DNA from: Halomonas getboli
GTDB lineage: Bacteria; Pseudomonadota; Gammaproteobacteria; Pseudomonadales; Halomonadaceae
DNA length: 64,000 nucleotides
Direction: 5' to 3'
Assembly: GCF_023094245.1 (NCBI RefSeq)
Contig: NZ_JALMEW010000001.1
Coordinates: forward strand, 62,001 to 126,000
Shown: positions 1-7,174 of the stretch, piece after piece
How the letters are laid out: every line of letters begins with the position of its first letter
Numbering within the stretch: the stretch's first letter is position 1
Translations under genes and position numbers: made by a program
The notes under the pieces: model-generated
What the model was told of the DNA's origin: nothing
What the model saw: the letters and a program-made list of their open reading frames with translations, nothing else
Databases searched by the model: none

Positions 1-95
1 ACCACGCGAGTGGTGTGGCCCCGCTGCTCGGCGGCTTCGATCAGCCGGCGAGTGGAATAGAGTCTGCGATTGCGGGACAGCAGCGCGATATGCAT
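1..95 (-). CDS. rimK: RimK, ribosomal protein S6 glutamate ligase (N-terminal fragment)
   Basis: Only the first 31 codons are in the window; the gene runs off the left edge. The peptide starts MHIALLSRN and continues LYSTRRLIEAAEQRGH, which resembles the start of E. coli RimK (MKIAILSRD, LYS, RGH). RimK is an ATP-grasp ligase that adds glutamate residues to the C-terminus of ribosomal protein S6. A GGAGG ribosome binding site lies just upstream of the ATG. It follows the RimB-like protease gene by 26 bases, as in the rim operons of pseudomonads. The ATP-grasp domain itself is not visible. Confidence 0.8.
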   Translation of the reverse strand, partial: MHIALLSRNRRLYSTRRLIEAAEQRGHTTRV

Positions 96-121
96 AGGGC
101 CTCCGATGCCGTTGGGGCGGG

Positions 122-559
122 TCAGGGTTCGCCGTGCAGGAAACCGGCGCCGGGTGCCACCAGCAGCCGCCGCAGCGCGCGGCGGCCGAGCAGCATGGGG
201 TGGCGCATCTGGCGACGGTCGGTCAGCGTCAGTTCGACGTGGAATTCCAGTTCACCGAGCCGCATCGGTGTGCGGATCACGTAGCGCCACTCGGCCTGGC
301 CGTTGGAGCTGGTGACCTGGCGTCGGTCGTAGAGATGCAGGCAGTGGACGTGCGCGGGGCTCGACGGCCCGCCGCCGCGGGTGGTGAAGCTGACCCACAG
401 GTGGCCGTCCTCCTCGAAGGATTCGATATCCTCGGCGTGCAGCGCCGAGGTGCGCGCGCCGGTGTCGGCCTTGGCGCACAGCGTCAGGCCGAGCTCCGGC
501 AGGGTCACCATCTCGCGGCGGCCGATCACCGCCTTGGCCTGGTAGGGCAGCTCCTTCAT
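122..559 (-). CDS. RimB-type retropepsin-like protease (ATP-dependent zinc protease family)
   Basis: A 145-residue protein of the PF05618 family, often annotated as ATP-dependent zinc protease. The key visible motif is ADTGA at residues 31-35, the D-T-G-A signature of retropepsin-like aspartic proteases, which argues against zinc catalysis. In Pseudomonas fluorescens the related RimB works with RimK on the poly-glutamate tail of ribosomal protein S6, and here the gene sits directly upstream of rimK on the same strand. The start was chosen at the ATG with a GAGGAG site about 7 bases upstream; the upstream frame extension has no support. Substrate is inferred from context only. Confidence 0.8.
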   Translation of the reverse strand: MKELPYQAKAVIGRREMVTLPELGLTLCAKADTGARTSALHAEDIESFEEDGHLWVSFTTRGGGPSSPAHVHCLHLYDRRQVTSSNGQAEWRYVIRTPMRLGELEFHVELTLTDRRQMRHPMLLGRRALRRLLVAPGAGFLHGEP

Positions 560-582
560 CACATCGCTCCTCGTGTCCTCGT

Positions 583-1608
583 TCAGCGGGACAGGCCTGC
601 CAGTCGGCGGCCGATGGCGGAGTCCGCGTCGGCCTCGCGCAGCGTCATCAGCACCGGCAGCCGCAGGCGCGGAATCAGCGCCAGGTCGCGGGCCACGGCG
701 GTGAAGTCCGCGTTCGGGGCTTCGGCCAGCCGGGCCAGGAAGCGCGGCAGTCGCTCGCCGTCTTCCAGGTGTCGCCAGCCGCGTCCGGCGATGGCCGCCA
801 GCAGGTCCGGGCCGCAGGCCTCCGGATCGGCCAGCAGGGCATCGAGCCAGGGGCCGGCGATCTCGACCTCGGCGCCGGACACGGCGCGCACGCAGGCGCA
901 GAAGACTTCGATATCGCCGGCCTCGGCGGCCGCCTCGCCGCGGGCGCGGAGCGCCTCGGCCAGGGCGCGGCCAATAGCCACGTGCTCCAGACAGTAGCAC
1001 AGCGAGGCCAGCACTTCGCCGGGCAGGGCCGGCAGGTGAGCCGCCACACGCTCGGCCTGGGCGTCGTCCATGCGCACCGCGACGTCGGCCAGGCCCTGGA
1101 GGCCCAGCGCCCGCCAGTCCAGGTCCTGCTGGCCCTCCAGATAGGCCTCGGCCGGCTCCATGTGCTGGCTGGCCGGCTGGCCCATGTCGCGGCCGGCACG
1201 CGCGTGCAGCACGGCCTGGAAGGGCAGGGAGGGCGTGAAGGCCAGGGGATTGTCCTGCATCAGGTTGTCGATTGCCTCGCCGTCCTCGCGACCGAGGCCC
1301 TGGACGTTGCGACCCAGGGTCTCCAGCAGGCGCTGGAGGAAGGCGTCGCGGGGCGCCGGGTCGAGCCGGCCCTGTTCGTCAAGCGGCAGCGCCAGGAACC
1401 AGATCAGCGGGTCTTCCATGTCGCCGAGACGAAACACCATCGCCAGCCGGGCCTTGCCTTGCCAGGGCTGCGGCCAGGGCTGCTCGTCCTGTTCCAGGGC
1501 CGTCAGGGTGGCGAGCTCACAGGGCTCCACGCGGCGCCCGAGGTGATAGAGGCGTACGTCGGCCCCGGTGCGTGCGAAGAAGTCGTGAAAGCTGTCGATC
1601 GGCTGCAT
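583..1608 (-). CDS. DUF3549 family protein
   Basis: A 341-residue protein beginning MQPIDSFHDFFARTG that resembles the DUF3549 (PF12069) family of gammaproteobacteria. The family has no established biochemical role. The sequence is acidic and rich in leucine and alanine, with helical repeat-like stretches in the second half and no signal peptide or membrane segment, so the protein is probably cytoplasmic. It lies 23 bases upstream of the RimB-like gene on the same strand and may share its transcript. No function is proposed. Confidence 0.75.
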   Translation of the reverse strand: MQPIDSFHDFFARTGADVRLYHLGRRVEPCELATLTALEQDEQPWPQPWQGKARLAMVFRLGDMEDPLIWFLALPLDEQGRLDPAPRDAFLQRLLETLGRNVQGLGREDGEAIDNLMQDNPLAFTPSLPFQAVLHARAGRDMGQPASQHMEPAEAYLEGQQDLDWRALGLQGLADVAVRMDDAQAERVAAHLPALPGEVLASLCYCLEHVAIGRALAEALRARGEAAAEAGDIEVFCACVRAVSGAEVEIAGPWLDALLADPEACGPDLLAAIAGRGWRHLEDGERLPRFLARLAEAPNADFTAVARDLALIPRLRLPVLMTLREADADSAIGRRLAGLSR

Positions 1609-1932
1609 GCTGTGTCCCTCGTTTCCGAGCGTGCACTCTACCGTGGTGCCCTGACGCTGTCAGCCCGTGGCGACGGGCGATGATGAGCAGGCTGATCAAT
1701 TCCTGAACAATCGCTCCCTGGCCCCACCGTATCGGGCTCCGTGGCGGCTTTCCAGTGCTTATCCACAGGAACATTCAGCGTTGCTGTGAATGAATCGACG
1801 CCGCATTTCCGCTATGGCAGCCATAATGAGCCACTATTGGCGAGTGCCCGGGACTTTCTCTATCGTTTTTGCGAAAATGGAATATTAAACACTGTCTTTT
1901 ATTCCAAAACAGGATTTTCAAGGAGGGTCATC
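1609..1932. other. Intergenic region between DUF3549 gene and amino-acid ABC operon
   Basis: This 324-base gap separates two divergent genes and should hold both promoters. It becomes AT-rich towards 1860-1920, consistent with a promoter for the downstream transporter. I could not assign -35 and -10 boxes with confidence and see no convincing ORF, hairpin or repeat in it. A strong AGGAGG ribosome binding site at 1921-1926 belongs to the gene starting at 1933. Confidence 0.5.
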
Positions 1933-2691
1933 ATGATTCGTCGTCTCACCCTGATGCTGCTGTCCGTCGGCGCCATCGCCGTCTCCGGTCTGGCTCTCGC
2001 CCAGGAGTCGCCGCTTCGGGTCGGCATGTCGGGCGGCTATTTCCCGTTCACCTTTGTCGAGCAGGACACCCTCAAGGGGTTCGAGGTCGACGTCATGAAC
2101 GCGGTAGGGGAAGAGATGGGCCGCGAGGTGGCCTTCGTGACCGCCAACTTCTCCGGCCTGTTCGGCATGCTGGAGTCGGGGCGCATCGATACCATTGCCA
2201 ACCAGATCACCATCACCGATGAGCGTGAGGCGAAGTATGCCTTCACCAAGCCCTACGTCTATGACGGGGCCCAGGTGGTGACCAAGCGCGGCAATGACGA
2301 GATCTCCGGCGTCGAGGACCTGCGCGGCAAGCGCGTGGCGGTGAACCTCGGTTCCAACTACGAGCAGCTGCTGCGCGAGCTGCCCTACGCCGACGACATC
2401 GACATCCGCACCTACGAGAGCAACATCGAGCAGGACACCGCGCTCGGCCGCGTGGACGCCTTCGTCATGGACCGCGTCAGCGCCAGCCAGGTGATCAAGG
2501 AGAAGCCGCTGCCGCTGCAGCTGGCCGGCCAGCCGTTTTCCGAGATCCACAATGCCCTGCCGTTCCGCGACACCGAGGAAGGGCGCGCCCTGCGCGACGA
2601 CGTCGACGCGGCGCTCGATGCCCTGCGCGATGACGGTACCCTGAGCGAGATCTCCGAGCGCTGGTTCGGCACCGACATCACCCGGCCCTGA
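1933..2691 (+). CDS. Amino-acid (cystine-type) ABC transporter substrate-binding protein
   Basis: A 252-residue periplasmic binding protein of the SBP_bac_3 (PF00497) family. A Sec signal peptide occupies about residues 1-23 (hydrophobic core then ALA cleavage motif). The mature protein shows the family pattern GYFPFTF, GFEVDV and DLRGKRVAVNLGSNYE, closest in my reading to cystine binders such as FliY/TcyJ. It captures the amino acid in the periplasm for the permease and ATPase encoded next. The ATG at 1933 was preferred over upstream starts because AGGAGG lies 7 bases before it and the signal peptide begins there. Substrate specificity is inferred. Confidence 0.85.
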   Translation: MIRRLTLMLLSVGAIAVSGLALAQESPLRVGMSGGYFPFTFVEQDTLKGFEVDVMNAVGEEMGREVAFVTANFSGLFGMLESGRIDTIANQITITDEREAKYAFTKPYVYDGAQVVTKRGNDEISGVEDLRGKRVAVNLGSNYEQLLRELPYADDIDIRTYESNIEQDTALGRVDAFVMDRVSASQVIKEKPLPLQLAGQPFSEIHNALPFRDTEEGRALRDDVDAALDALRDDGTLSEISERWFGTDITRP

Positions 2692-2706
2692 GGCGGCGTG
2701 CCCGAC

Positions 2707-3381
2707 ATGAGCGTGCTTGATCTCGACTACATGCTGGGGCTGGTGCCCATCCTGCTGAGCTACCTGCCGCTGACGCTGGCGATGGCCGCGGCGGGCATGG
2801 TGCTGGCCCTGGCCCTGGCCTGCGGGCTGGCGGTGATCCGGGTGCTGAAGATCCCGGGGCTGAACGCCGCCACCCTGCTGTTCATCTCTTTCTTCCGTGG
2901 CACGCCGCTGCTGGTGCAGCTGTTCCTGTTCTACTACGGCTTGCCTCAGGTGCTGAGCTTCCTGACTCAGATCGGCGGCATCACCGCCACCATCATGGGG
3001 CTGACGCTGCACTTCTCCGCCTACATGGCGGAGTCGATCCGCGCCGCCATCGTCGGCGTGGACCGCAGCCAGACCGAGGCGGCGCTGTCGATCGGCATGA
3101 CCAACGGCCAGCTGATGCGCCGCATCGTGCTGCCCCAGGCGACCCGTGTGGCGGTGCCGACGCTGATGAACTACTTCATCGACATGATCAAGGCCACCTC
3201 CCTGGCGTTCACGCTGGGCGTCACCGAGCTGATGGGGGCGACCCAGAAGGAAGCGGCGGGCAGCTTCCTCTACTTCGAGGCCTTCATCACCGTGGCGGTG
3301 ATCTACTGGGGCATCGTCGAGCTGCTGGCCTGGTGCCAGCGGCGCCTGGAACACCGACTCAACGAGGCCTATCGCCGATGA
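2707..3381 (+). CDS. Amino-acid ABC transporter permease
   Basis: About 224 residues, an inner-membrane permease of the HisM/TcyB type (BPD_transp_1). It has several hydrophobic segments, an N-terminal LSYLPLTLAMAAAGM stretch and a family-like FFRGTPLLVQLF motif; the EAA-type loop that docks to the ATPase is around QTEAALSIGMTNGQ. It follows the binding-protein gene by 15 bases. A GTG at 2698 is an alternative start and sits closer to a GAGG site, so the true start is uncertain by three codons. The stop overlaps the next start (ATGA). Confidence 0.88.
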   Translation: MSVLDLDYMLGLVPILLSYLPLTLAMAAAGMVLALALACGLAVIRVLKIPGLNAATLLFISFFRGTPLLVQLFLFYYGLPQVLSFLTQIGGITATIMGLTLHFSAYMAESIRAAIVGVDRSQTEAALSIGMTNGQLMRRIVLPQATRVAVPTLMNYFIDMIKATSLAFTLGVTELMGATQKEAAGSFLYFEAFITVAVIYWGIVELLAWCQRRLEHRLNEAYRR

Positions 3382-4124
3382 TCAAGGTGCATCAACTCGT
3401 CAAGCGCTTCGGCGACAGCACCGTGCTCGACGGCATCGACCTGGAGATCGAGCGGGGCGAGATCATCGTGGTGATCGGCCCCTCGGGCACGGGCAAGTCG
3501 ACCCTGCTGCGCTGCCTGAACTTCCTCGAGCGGCCCGATGCCGGCCGGCTGACCCTCGGCGATCTGGAGGTCGACGTCATCCGGGCCAGCCGCGCCGATA
3601 TCCTGGCGGCGCGGCGGCGCACGGCCTTCGTGTTTCAGAACTACGCGCTGTTCGCCAACAAGACGGCGCTGGAGAACATCGCCGAGGGGCTGATCGTGGT
3701 CAATCGCTGGCCCAGGGAGAAGGCGCACGCCCGGGCCCGCGAGATCCTCGAGCGCATCGGTCTGGCCGACAAGGCCGATGCCTATCCGGCCTCGCTGTCC
3801 GGTGGCCAGCAGCAGCGGGTCGGCATCGGCCGGGCCATGGCCGCCCAGGCCGAGGTGATCCTGTTCGACGAACCGACCTCGTCGCTGGACCCGGAGTGGG
3901 TCGAGGAGGTGCTGGGGCTGATGAAGCAGCTGGCCGCCGAGCGCCAGACCATGCTCGTCGTCACCCACGAGATGGCCTTCGCCCGTGACGTCGCCGACCG
4001 GGTGGTGTTCATGGAAGGCGGGCGTATCGTCGAGCAGGGGCCGCCCTCGCGCCTGTTTCAGGCCCCCGAGGATCCGCGCACCCGCGATTTCCTGCGCAAG
4101 GTGCTGCCCGACGCCCCGGCCTGA
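3378..4124 (+). CDS. Amino-acid (cystine-type) ABC transporter ATP-binding protein
   Basis: A 248-residue polar-amino-acid ABC ATPase. Walker A is GPSGTGKS at residues 34-41, the signature SGGQQQR lies near 150, Walker B VILFDEP near 170, and the switch His is in VVTHEM. The Q-loop FVFQNYALFANKT and the FARDVADRVVFM segment resemble cystine transporter ATPases such as YecC/TcyN. It energises uptake through the adjacent permease. The ATG overlaps the permease stop by four bases, so translation is probably coupled. No regulator is linked to the operon. Confidence 0.9.
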   Translation: MIKVHQLVKRFGDSTVLDGIDLEIERGEIIVVIGPSGTGKSTLLRCLNFLERPDAGRLTLGDLEVDVIRASRADILAARRRTAFVFQNYALFANKTALENIAEGLIVVNRWPREKAHARAREILERIGLADKADAYPASLSGGQQQRVGIGRAMAAQAEVILFDEPTSSLDPEWVEEVLGLMKQLAAERQTMLVVTHEMAFARDVADRVVFMEGGRIVEQGPPSRLFQAPEDPRTRDFLRKVLPDAPA

Positions 4125-4189
4125 CCGGGGTGGCCCGTGGGCGGTCGGCGCGGGATAATGGGGGCATTGTCAGACAGGAGGTATTTCCC

Positions 4190-4522
4190 ATGACCGTTCA
4201 CCAGGAACTCGGGCAGGCGCTGCGCGAGCTCGAGTCCACCATGAAGGCATCCGACCTGTGGCGGATGGAGCGCCCCGCGCCGAAGGCCTTCGACAGCACC
4301 CAGCCGTTTTGCGTCGACACCATGTCGTTGCCCCAGTGGCTGCGCTTCGTCTTCATCGCCCGGCTGGAGGCGCTGGTCGAGGCGCGCGCACCGATGCCGG
4401 CCAGCTGTGACGTGGCCCCCGCGGTCGACGCCTACCTGATCCAGGAAGGCGCCAAGACCAGCCAGCGGGTGCTGATGGGCAAGGCGGTGGAGCGGATCGA
4501 TCAGCTGGTCACCGAGAACTGA
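4190..4522 (+). CDS. YqcC family protein (DUF446)
   Basis: A 110-residue protein beginning MTVHQELGQALRELESTMK, with the features of the YqcC/DUF446 (PF04287) family: an N-terminal helix, then W..ERP.P..F.S..PF..DTM...QWLRFVFI. In E. coli yqcC lies beside the pseudouridine synthase gene truC; no such gene is adjacent here. The exact role is not known. The start has AGGAGG at 4176-4181 with an ideal spacing. It lies 65 bases after the ABC ATPase and 6 bases before the cyclotransferase gene. Confidence 0.8.
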   Translation: MTVHQELGQALRELESTMKASDLWRMERPAPKAFDSTQPFCVDTMSLPQWLRFVFIARLEALVEARAPMPASCDVAPAVDAYLIQEGAKTSQRVLMGKAVERIDQLVTEN

Positions 4523-4528
4523 TCGTCC

Positions 4529-5029
4529 ATGCCTTTCTACTTCGCTTATGGCAGCAACATGAATCCGGCCCGGGTCGAGGCCCGGATCGGGGCCACTCGC
4601 CGGGTGCTGTCCGGCGTGCTGCGCGAACACGCGCTGCGCTTCGACAAGGCCTCGCGCATCGCCGGCATCAGCCATGCCAACGTGGTCGCCGCGCCGGGAG
4701 AGCGTGTCGAGGGGGCGCTGTTCGAGCTGCTCGAGCCCGAGCAGATCGAATGCATGGACCCGTTCGAGGGGTATCCGCACGACTACGACCGGCATCGCCT
4801 GCCCATCCACACCGCCCAGGGGGCCATCGAGGCCTGGGTCTATATGGCCGCGCCGGGCACCACCGGCGACGCGCTGCGGCCGGCGCGGGAGTATCTCGAG
4901 CACCTGCTGGCCGGGAAACCCTTCCTGAGTGCGGACTATCATGCCCGCCTGTCCGGCGTGGAAGCCGTCCACGGCCTCGATGACGAGACCCTGAAGGCGC
5001 TGGGGCTGTCGCGCCATTCGGCGCGCTGA
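4529..5029 (+). CDS. Gamma-glutamylcyclotransferase family protein (AIG2-like)
   Basis: A 166-residue protein of the GGCT/AIG2 fold. The substrate-pocket motif YGSN is at residues 7-10 and a conserved acidic position is in the EPEQIECMDPFEGYP segment. Family members cleave gamma-glutamyl groups to 5-oxoproline or act on gamma-glutamylamines; the true substrate cannot be read from sequence. It starts 6 bases after the YqcC gene, so the two are probably co-transcribed. A strong hairpin follows the gene and faces the convergent ompW gene. Confidence 0.8.
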   Translation: MPFYFAYGSNMNPARVEARIGATRRVLSGVLREHALRFDKASRIAGISHANVVAAPGERVEGALFELLEPEQIECMDPFEGYPHDYDRHRLPIHTAQGAIEAWVYMAAPGTTGDALRPAREYLEHLLAGKPFLSADYHARLSGVEAVHGLDDETLKALGLSRHSAR

Positions 5030-5053
5030 TCCGACCGCTTTCCTGACACCGAC

Positions 5054-5077
5054 GAGGCCCGCCATCCGGCGGGCCTC
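5054..5077. terminator. Bidirectional hairpin terminator
   Basis: A perfect 10-bp GC-rich stem (GAGGCCCGCC pairing with GGCGGGCCTC) with a 4-base loop sits between convergent genes ending at 5029 and 5098. The T-run is poor on both strands, so termination efficiency is uncertain. Confidence 0.6.
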
Positions 5078-5097
5078 TTGCGTGATGCGCCGTGCCG

Positions 5098-5724
5098 TCA
5101 GAAGCGGAAGCTGACGCCGCCCATTACCACGACCGGGTCGATCTCGACGGTGCCGATGTCGGCGCCGTTCAGCTCGGCGTCGGTGTCGATGTCGAGGTAC
5201 CAGGCGGCGGCGTTGAGCGCCCAGTGCTCGTCGATCAGCAGGTCGACGCCCAGCTGGGCGGCCGCGCCCCAGGAGTCGTCCAGCTCCAGGTCGCCGGCGT
5301 CGATCGTCTCGTCGGAGAAGTGGGTGTAGTTGACGCCCACGCCGGCATAGGGCTGCACCCGCGCCTGGGTGCCGCCGAATGGGTAGTACTGCAGGGTCAG
5401 GGTCGGCGGCAGGTGCTGGGTGGACGCCATGCTGTCGCCGTTGAGCCGAATATCGTGTTCGAAGGGCTGGGCCGCCAGCAGCTCCAGGCCCAGCGTGTCG
5501 GTGAAACGATAGCCCAGGGTGAAGGCGAAGCCGTTGTCGTCCTGCACGTCGACATCGTAGGCGCCATCGGCAAGCTCGCCGTTATCGCTCTCGGGTGCGA
5601 CCTTGGCCACGCCGACACGGGTGTAGAGATCGCCGGCGCCGTAGGCGAGGGCCTGGCCGCTGGCGGCGAGGCCGGTGGCCGCGAGCAGGGTGGAAATCAG
5701 GGGAAAGAGGCGGGGGCGGCGCAT
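5098..5724 (-). CDS. OmpW family outer membrane protein (copy 1)
   Basis: A 208-residue precursor with a Sec signal peptide of about 27 residues (ending QALA) and an eight-strand OmpW-type barrel, ending in the terminal aromatic FRF that outer-membrane barrels need for BAM recognition. Family motifs PYAGVGVNYTHFSDE and LQYYPFGG are present. OmpW proteins form small hydrophobic channels induced by stress or oxygen limitation. The ATG at 5724 was chosen over a longer frame because AGGAG precedes it and the signal peptide starts there. An FNR-like box lies about 96 bases upstream. It is paralogous to the gene at 5890. Confidence 0.85.
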   Translation of the reverse strand: MRRPRLFPLISTLLAATGLAASGQALAYGAGDLYTRVGVAKVAPESDNGELADGAYDVDVQDDNGFAFTLGYRFTDTLGLELLAAQPFEHDIRLNGDSMASTQHLPPTLTLQYYPFGGTQARVQPYAGVGVNYTHFSDETIDAGDLELDDSWGAAAQLGVDLLIDEHWALNAAAWYLDIDTDAELNGADIGTVEIDPVVVMGGVSFRF

Positions 5725-5819
5725 GAGGCTGGCTCCTCGGTGAAGGTAAACGAGGCTCCAGTCTAGGGCGCGCATCTCCCGGTCATGTTGATCCAGCGCA
5801 AAATGCTTAATTAGTGAAA

Positions 5820-5833
5820 TTGACTTCAATCAA
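5820..5833 (-). promoter_or_regulatory. FNR/Anr-like box upstream of ompW copy 1
   Basis: TTGACTTCAATCAA matches the FNR consensus TTGAT-N4-ATCAA at 9 of 10 defined positions. It lies 96 bases upstream of the ompW start. A weaker second site (TTGAT-N4-CGCAA) is at 5788-5801. E. coli ompW is known to be FNR-controlled, and an FNR-type regulator is encoded at 14857. Confidence 0.5.
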
Positions 5834-5839
5834 CGAAAT

Positions 5840-5864
5840 GACGCCGGGCGCGGGGCCCGGCGTC
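5840..5864 (-). terminator. Hairpin terminator after ompW copy 2
   Basis: A perfect 10-bp stem (GACGCCGGGC with GCCCGGCGTC) and 5-base loop, 26 bases past the stop of the gene at 5890. On the minus strand it is followed by ATTTCG, only a weak U-run. Confidence 0.55.
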
Positions 5865-5889
5865 AGGCTGATCATGCCAGAGGCAATGA

Positions 5890-6498
5890 TCAGAAGCGGT
5901 AGGTGAAGCCGCCGCCGACGGTGACCGGGTCGACATCGACGTCGCCCGCATCTTGACCGTTGATCTCGATGTCCGGGCTCACGTCGGCGTAGTTGGCAAA
6001 GGCCCCGACCATGAAGTGATCGGTCAGGGCGAAGTCCACGCCGACCTGAGCGGCGGCCCCGTAGGAGTCGTCCACATCGAGACCGGCGACCGTTTCGTCG
6101 TTGAAGTCGGTGTAGTTCAGACCCGCGCCGGCGTAGGGCTGGATGCGGGAGCCGGTGCCGCCCAGCGGGTAATAGTTGAGCATCAGGTTGACCGGGCGAC
6201 GATCCACGGAGCCGGCGTCGGCGCCGCCGATGGCCACGTCGTGCTCGACGTCCTGGCTGCCGTTGAGCTCGACGCCGAGCTTGTCGCTGAACAGATAGCC
6301 CAGGCCGTAGGTGAAGCCGCGCTCGTCGGAGACGTCGATGTCGTCGCCGTTGTAGGAGCCGATGTCGTCGTTGACTTCGGACTTGGCGATGCCGCCGCGC
6401 ACATAGACGTCGCCGGCCTGGTAGGCGAGGGCGGACTGGGTGGCGACGAGGCCGGCAGCGGCGAAGGCACTAGCGGTGATCAGGCGAGTCATTTTCAT
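5890..6498 (-). CDS. OmpW family outer membrane protein (copy 2)
   Basis: A 202-residue precursor with a signal peptide of about 25 residues (ending QSALA) and an OmpW barrel with PYAGAGLNYTDFNDE, LNYYPLGG and a terminal YRF. It is clearly paralogous to the gene at 5098, sharing most strand motifs but with diverged loops (Asp-rich turns). A function as a small outer-membrane channel is inferred from the family. It is separated from copy 1 by a terminator and the latter's own promoter region, so the two are probably controlled separately; no FNR box was found in front of this copy. The start has a GGGAAGCC purine-rich site. Confidence 0.83.
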   Translation of the reverse strand: MKMTRLITASAFAAAGLVATQSALAYQAGDVYVRGGIAKSEVNDDIGSYNGDDIDVSDERGFTYGLGYLFSDKLGVELNGSQDVEHDVAIGGADAGSVDRRPVNLMLNYYPLGGTGSRIQPYAGAGLNYTDFNDETVAGLDVDDSYGAAAQVGVDFALTDHFMVGAFANYADVSPDIEINGQDAGDVDVDPVTVGGGFTYRF

Positions 6499-6791
6499 GG
6501 GGAAGCCTCCCGTGGTTTTCCTGAATGCCGGCGCCGAGTGATTCGGCGTCTTCGGCGTCCTTGCATGTCGTGATCACGAGTATAAAAACACTGTTTCTAA
6601 ATGTCTTGTAGGATTTCTCTATCAATTGCACGGCGATATATCCCCATTTCTTATGAAAGCGCCTGCTGACAGGGACTTGAAAGGTATAGACGCTGTACAG
6701 GATTCACATTTCCTGCACATGGTTCGCCGAATCGCGGGTTTTCGGCTTCACTGATGCAGTAACGCACGGGCGCCAGCAGGAGCCATCGTTC

Positions 6792-7097
6792 ATGAGCGTC
6801 AGCACTTTCTTCTCCGAAGTCCGCCGCCGGAGTGACCGGCCCTTGAACGCGCTTCTGGCGGCGGCGGGCCTGGCCATCTGGCTGCTCTATCACCCGGGGC
6901 TGGTGCAGGAGCTGGCCTGGCCCTGGCGAGGGGCGATGGCGCTGCTGGGGGCCTGGGCGATGGGCTGTGCCTTCGCCCGTCCGCTGGCCATGACGGTCGG
7001 CGAGCGGGGTGCCTGGCGGCTGGTCCACACGCGCTGGAGCCGGGCGGCGCTGCCGCTGTTCGCGCTGCTGCTGGTGGGGCGCGGCCTGCTGGGCTGA
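6792..7097 (+). CDS. Small membrane protein of unknown function
   Basis: A 101-residue protein I do not recognise. It has three probable membrane segments: LLAAAGLAIWLLY near residues 22-34, WRGAMALLGAWAMGCAFA near 45-62, and AALPLFALLLVGRGLL at the C-terminus. A short charged N-terminus (SEVRRRSDRP) should face the cytoplasm. AGGAG lies about 9 bases before the ATG. It stands alone, opposite in direction to its neighbours, and is followed by a strong bidirectional terminator. Confidence 0.65.
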   Translation: MSVSTFFSEVRRRSDRPLNALLAAAGLAIWLLYHPGLVQELAWPWRGAMALLGAWAMGCAFARPLAMTVGERGAWRLVHTRWSRAALPLFALLLVGRGLLG

Positions 7098-7122
7098 GTC
7101 GGAGTAGCCGCGGCCAGAGACG

Positions 7123-7150
7123 AAAAAGGGCTCCCGAAGGAGCCCTTTTT
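7123..7150. terminator. Strong bidirectional intrinsic terminator
   Basis: A7-bp stem GGGCTCC / GGAGCCC with CGAA loop, flanked by A5 on the left and T5 on the right, gives a classic intrinsic terminator for both the small membrane protein gene (plus) and putP (minus). Confidence 0.9.
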
Positions 7151-7174
7151 GCCGAGGTGAGTGAGCGTCGCGCG

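Noticed and set aside
6590..6650. Possible FNR site upstream of ompW copy 2
   Set aside because: Only one ATCAA half-site was found and the partner half does not match at the required spacing.
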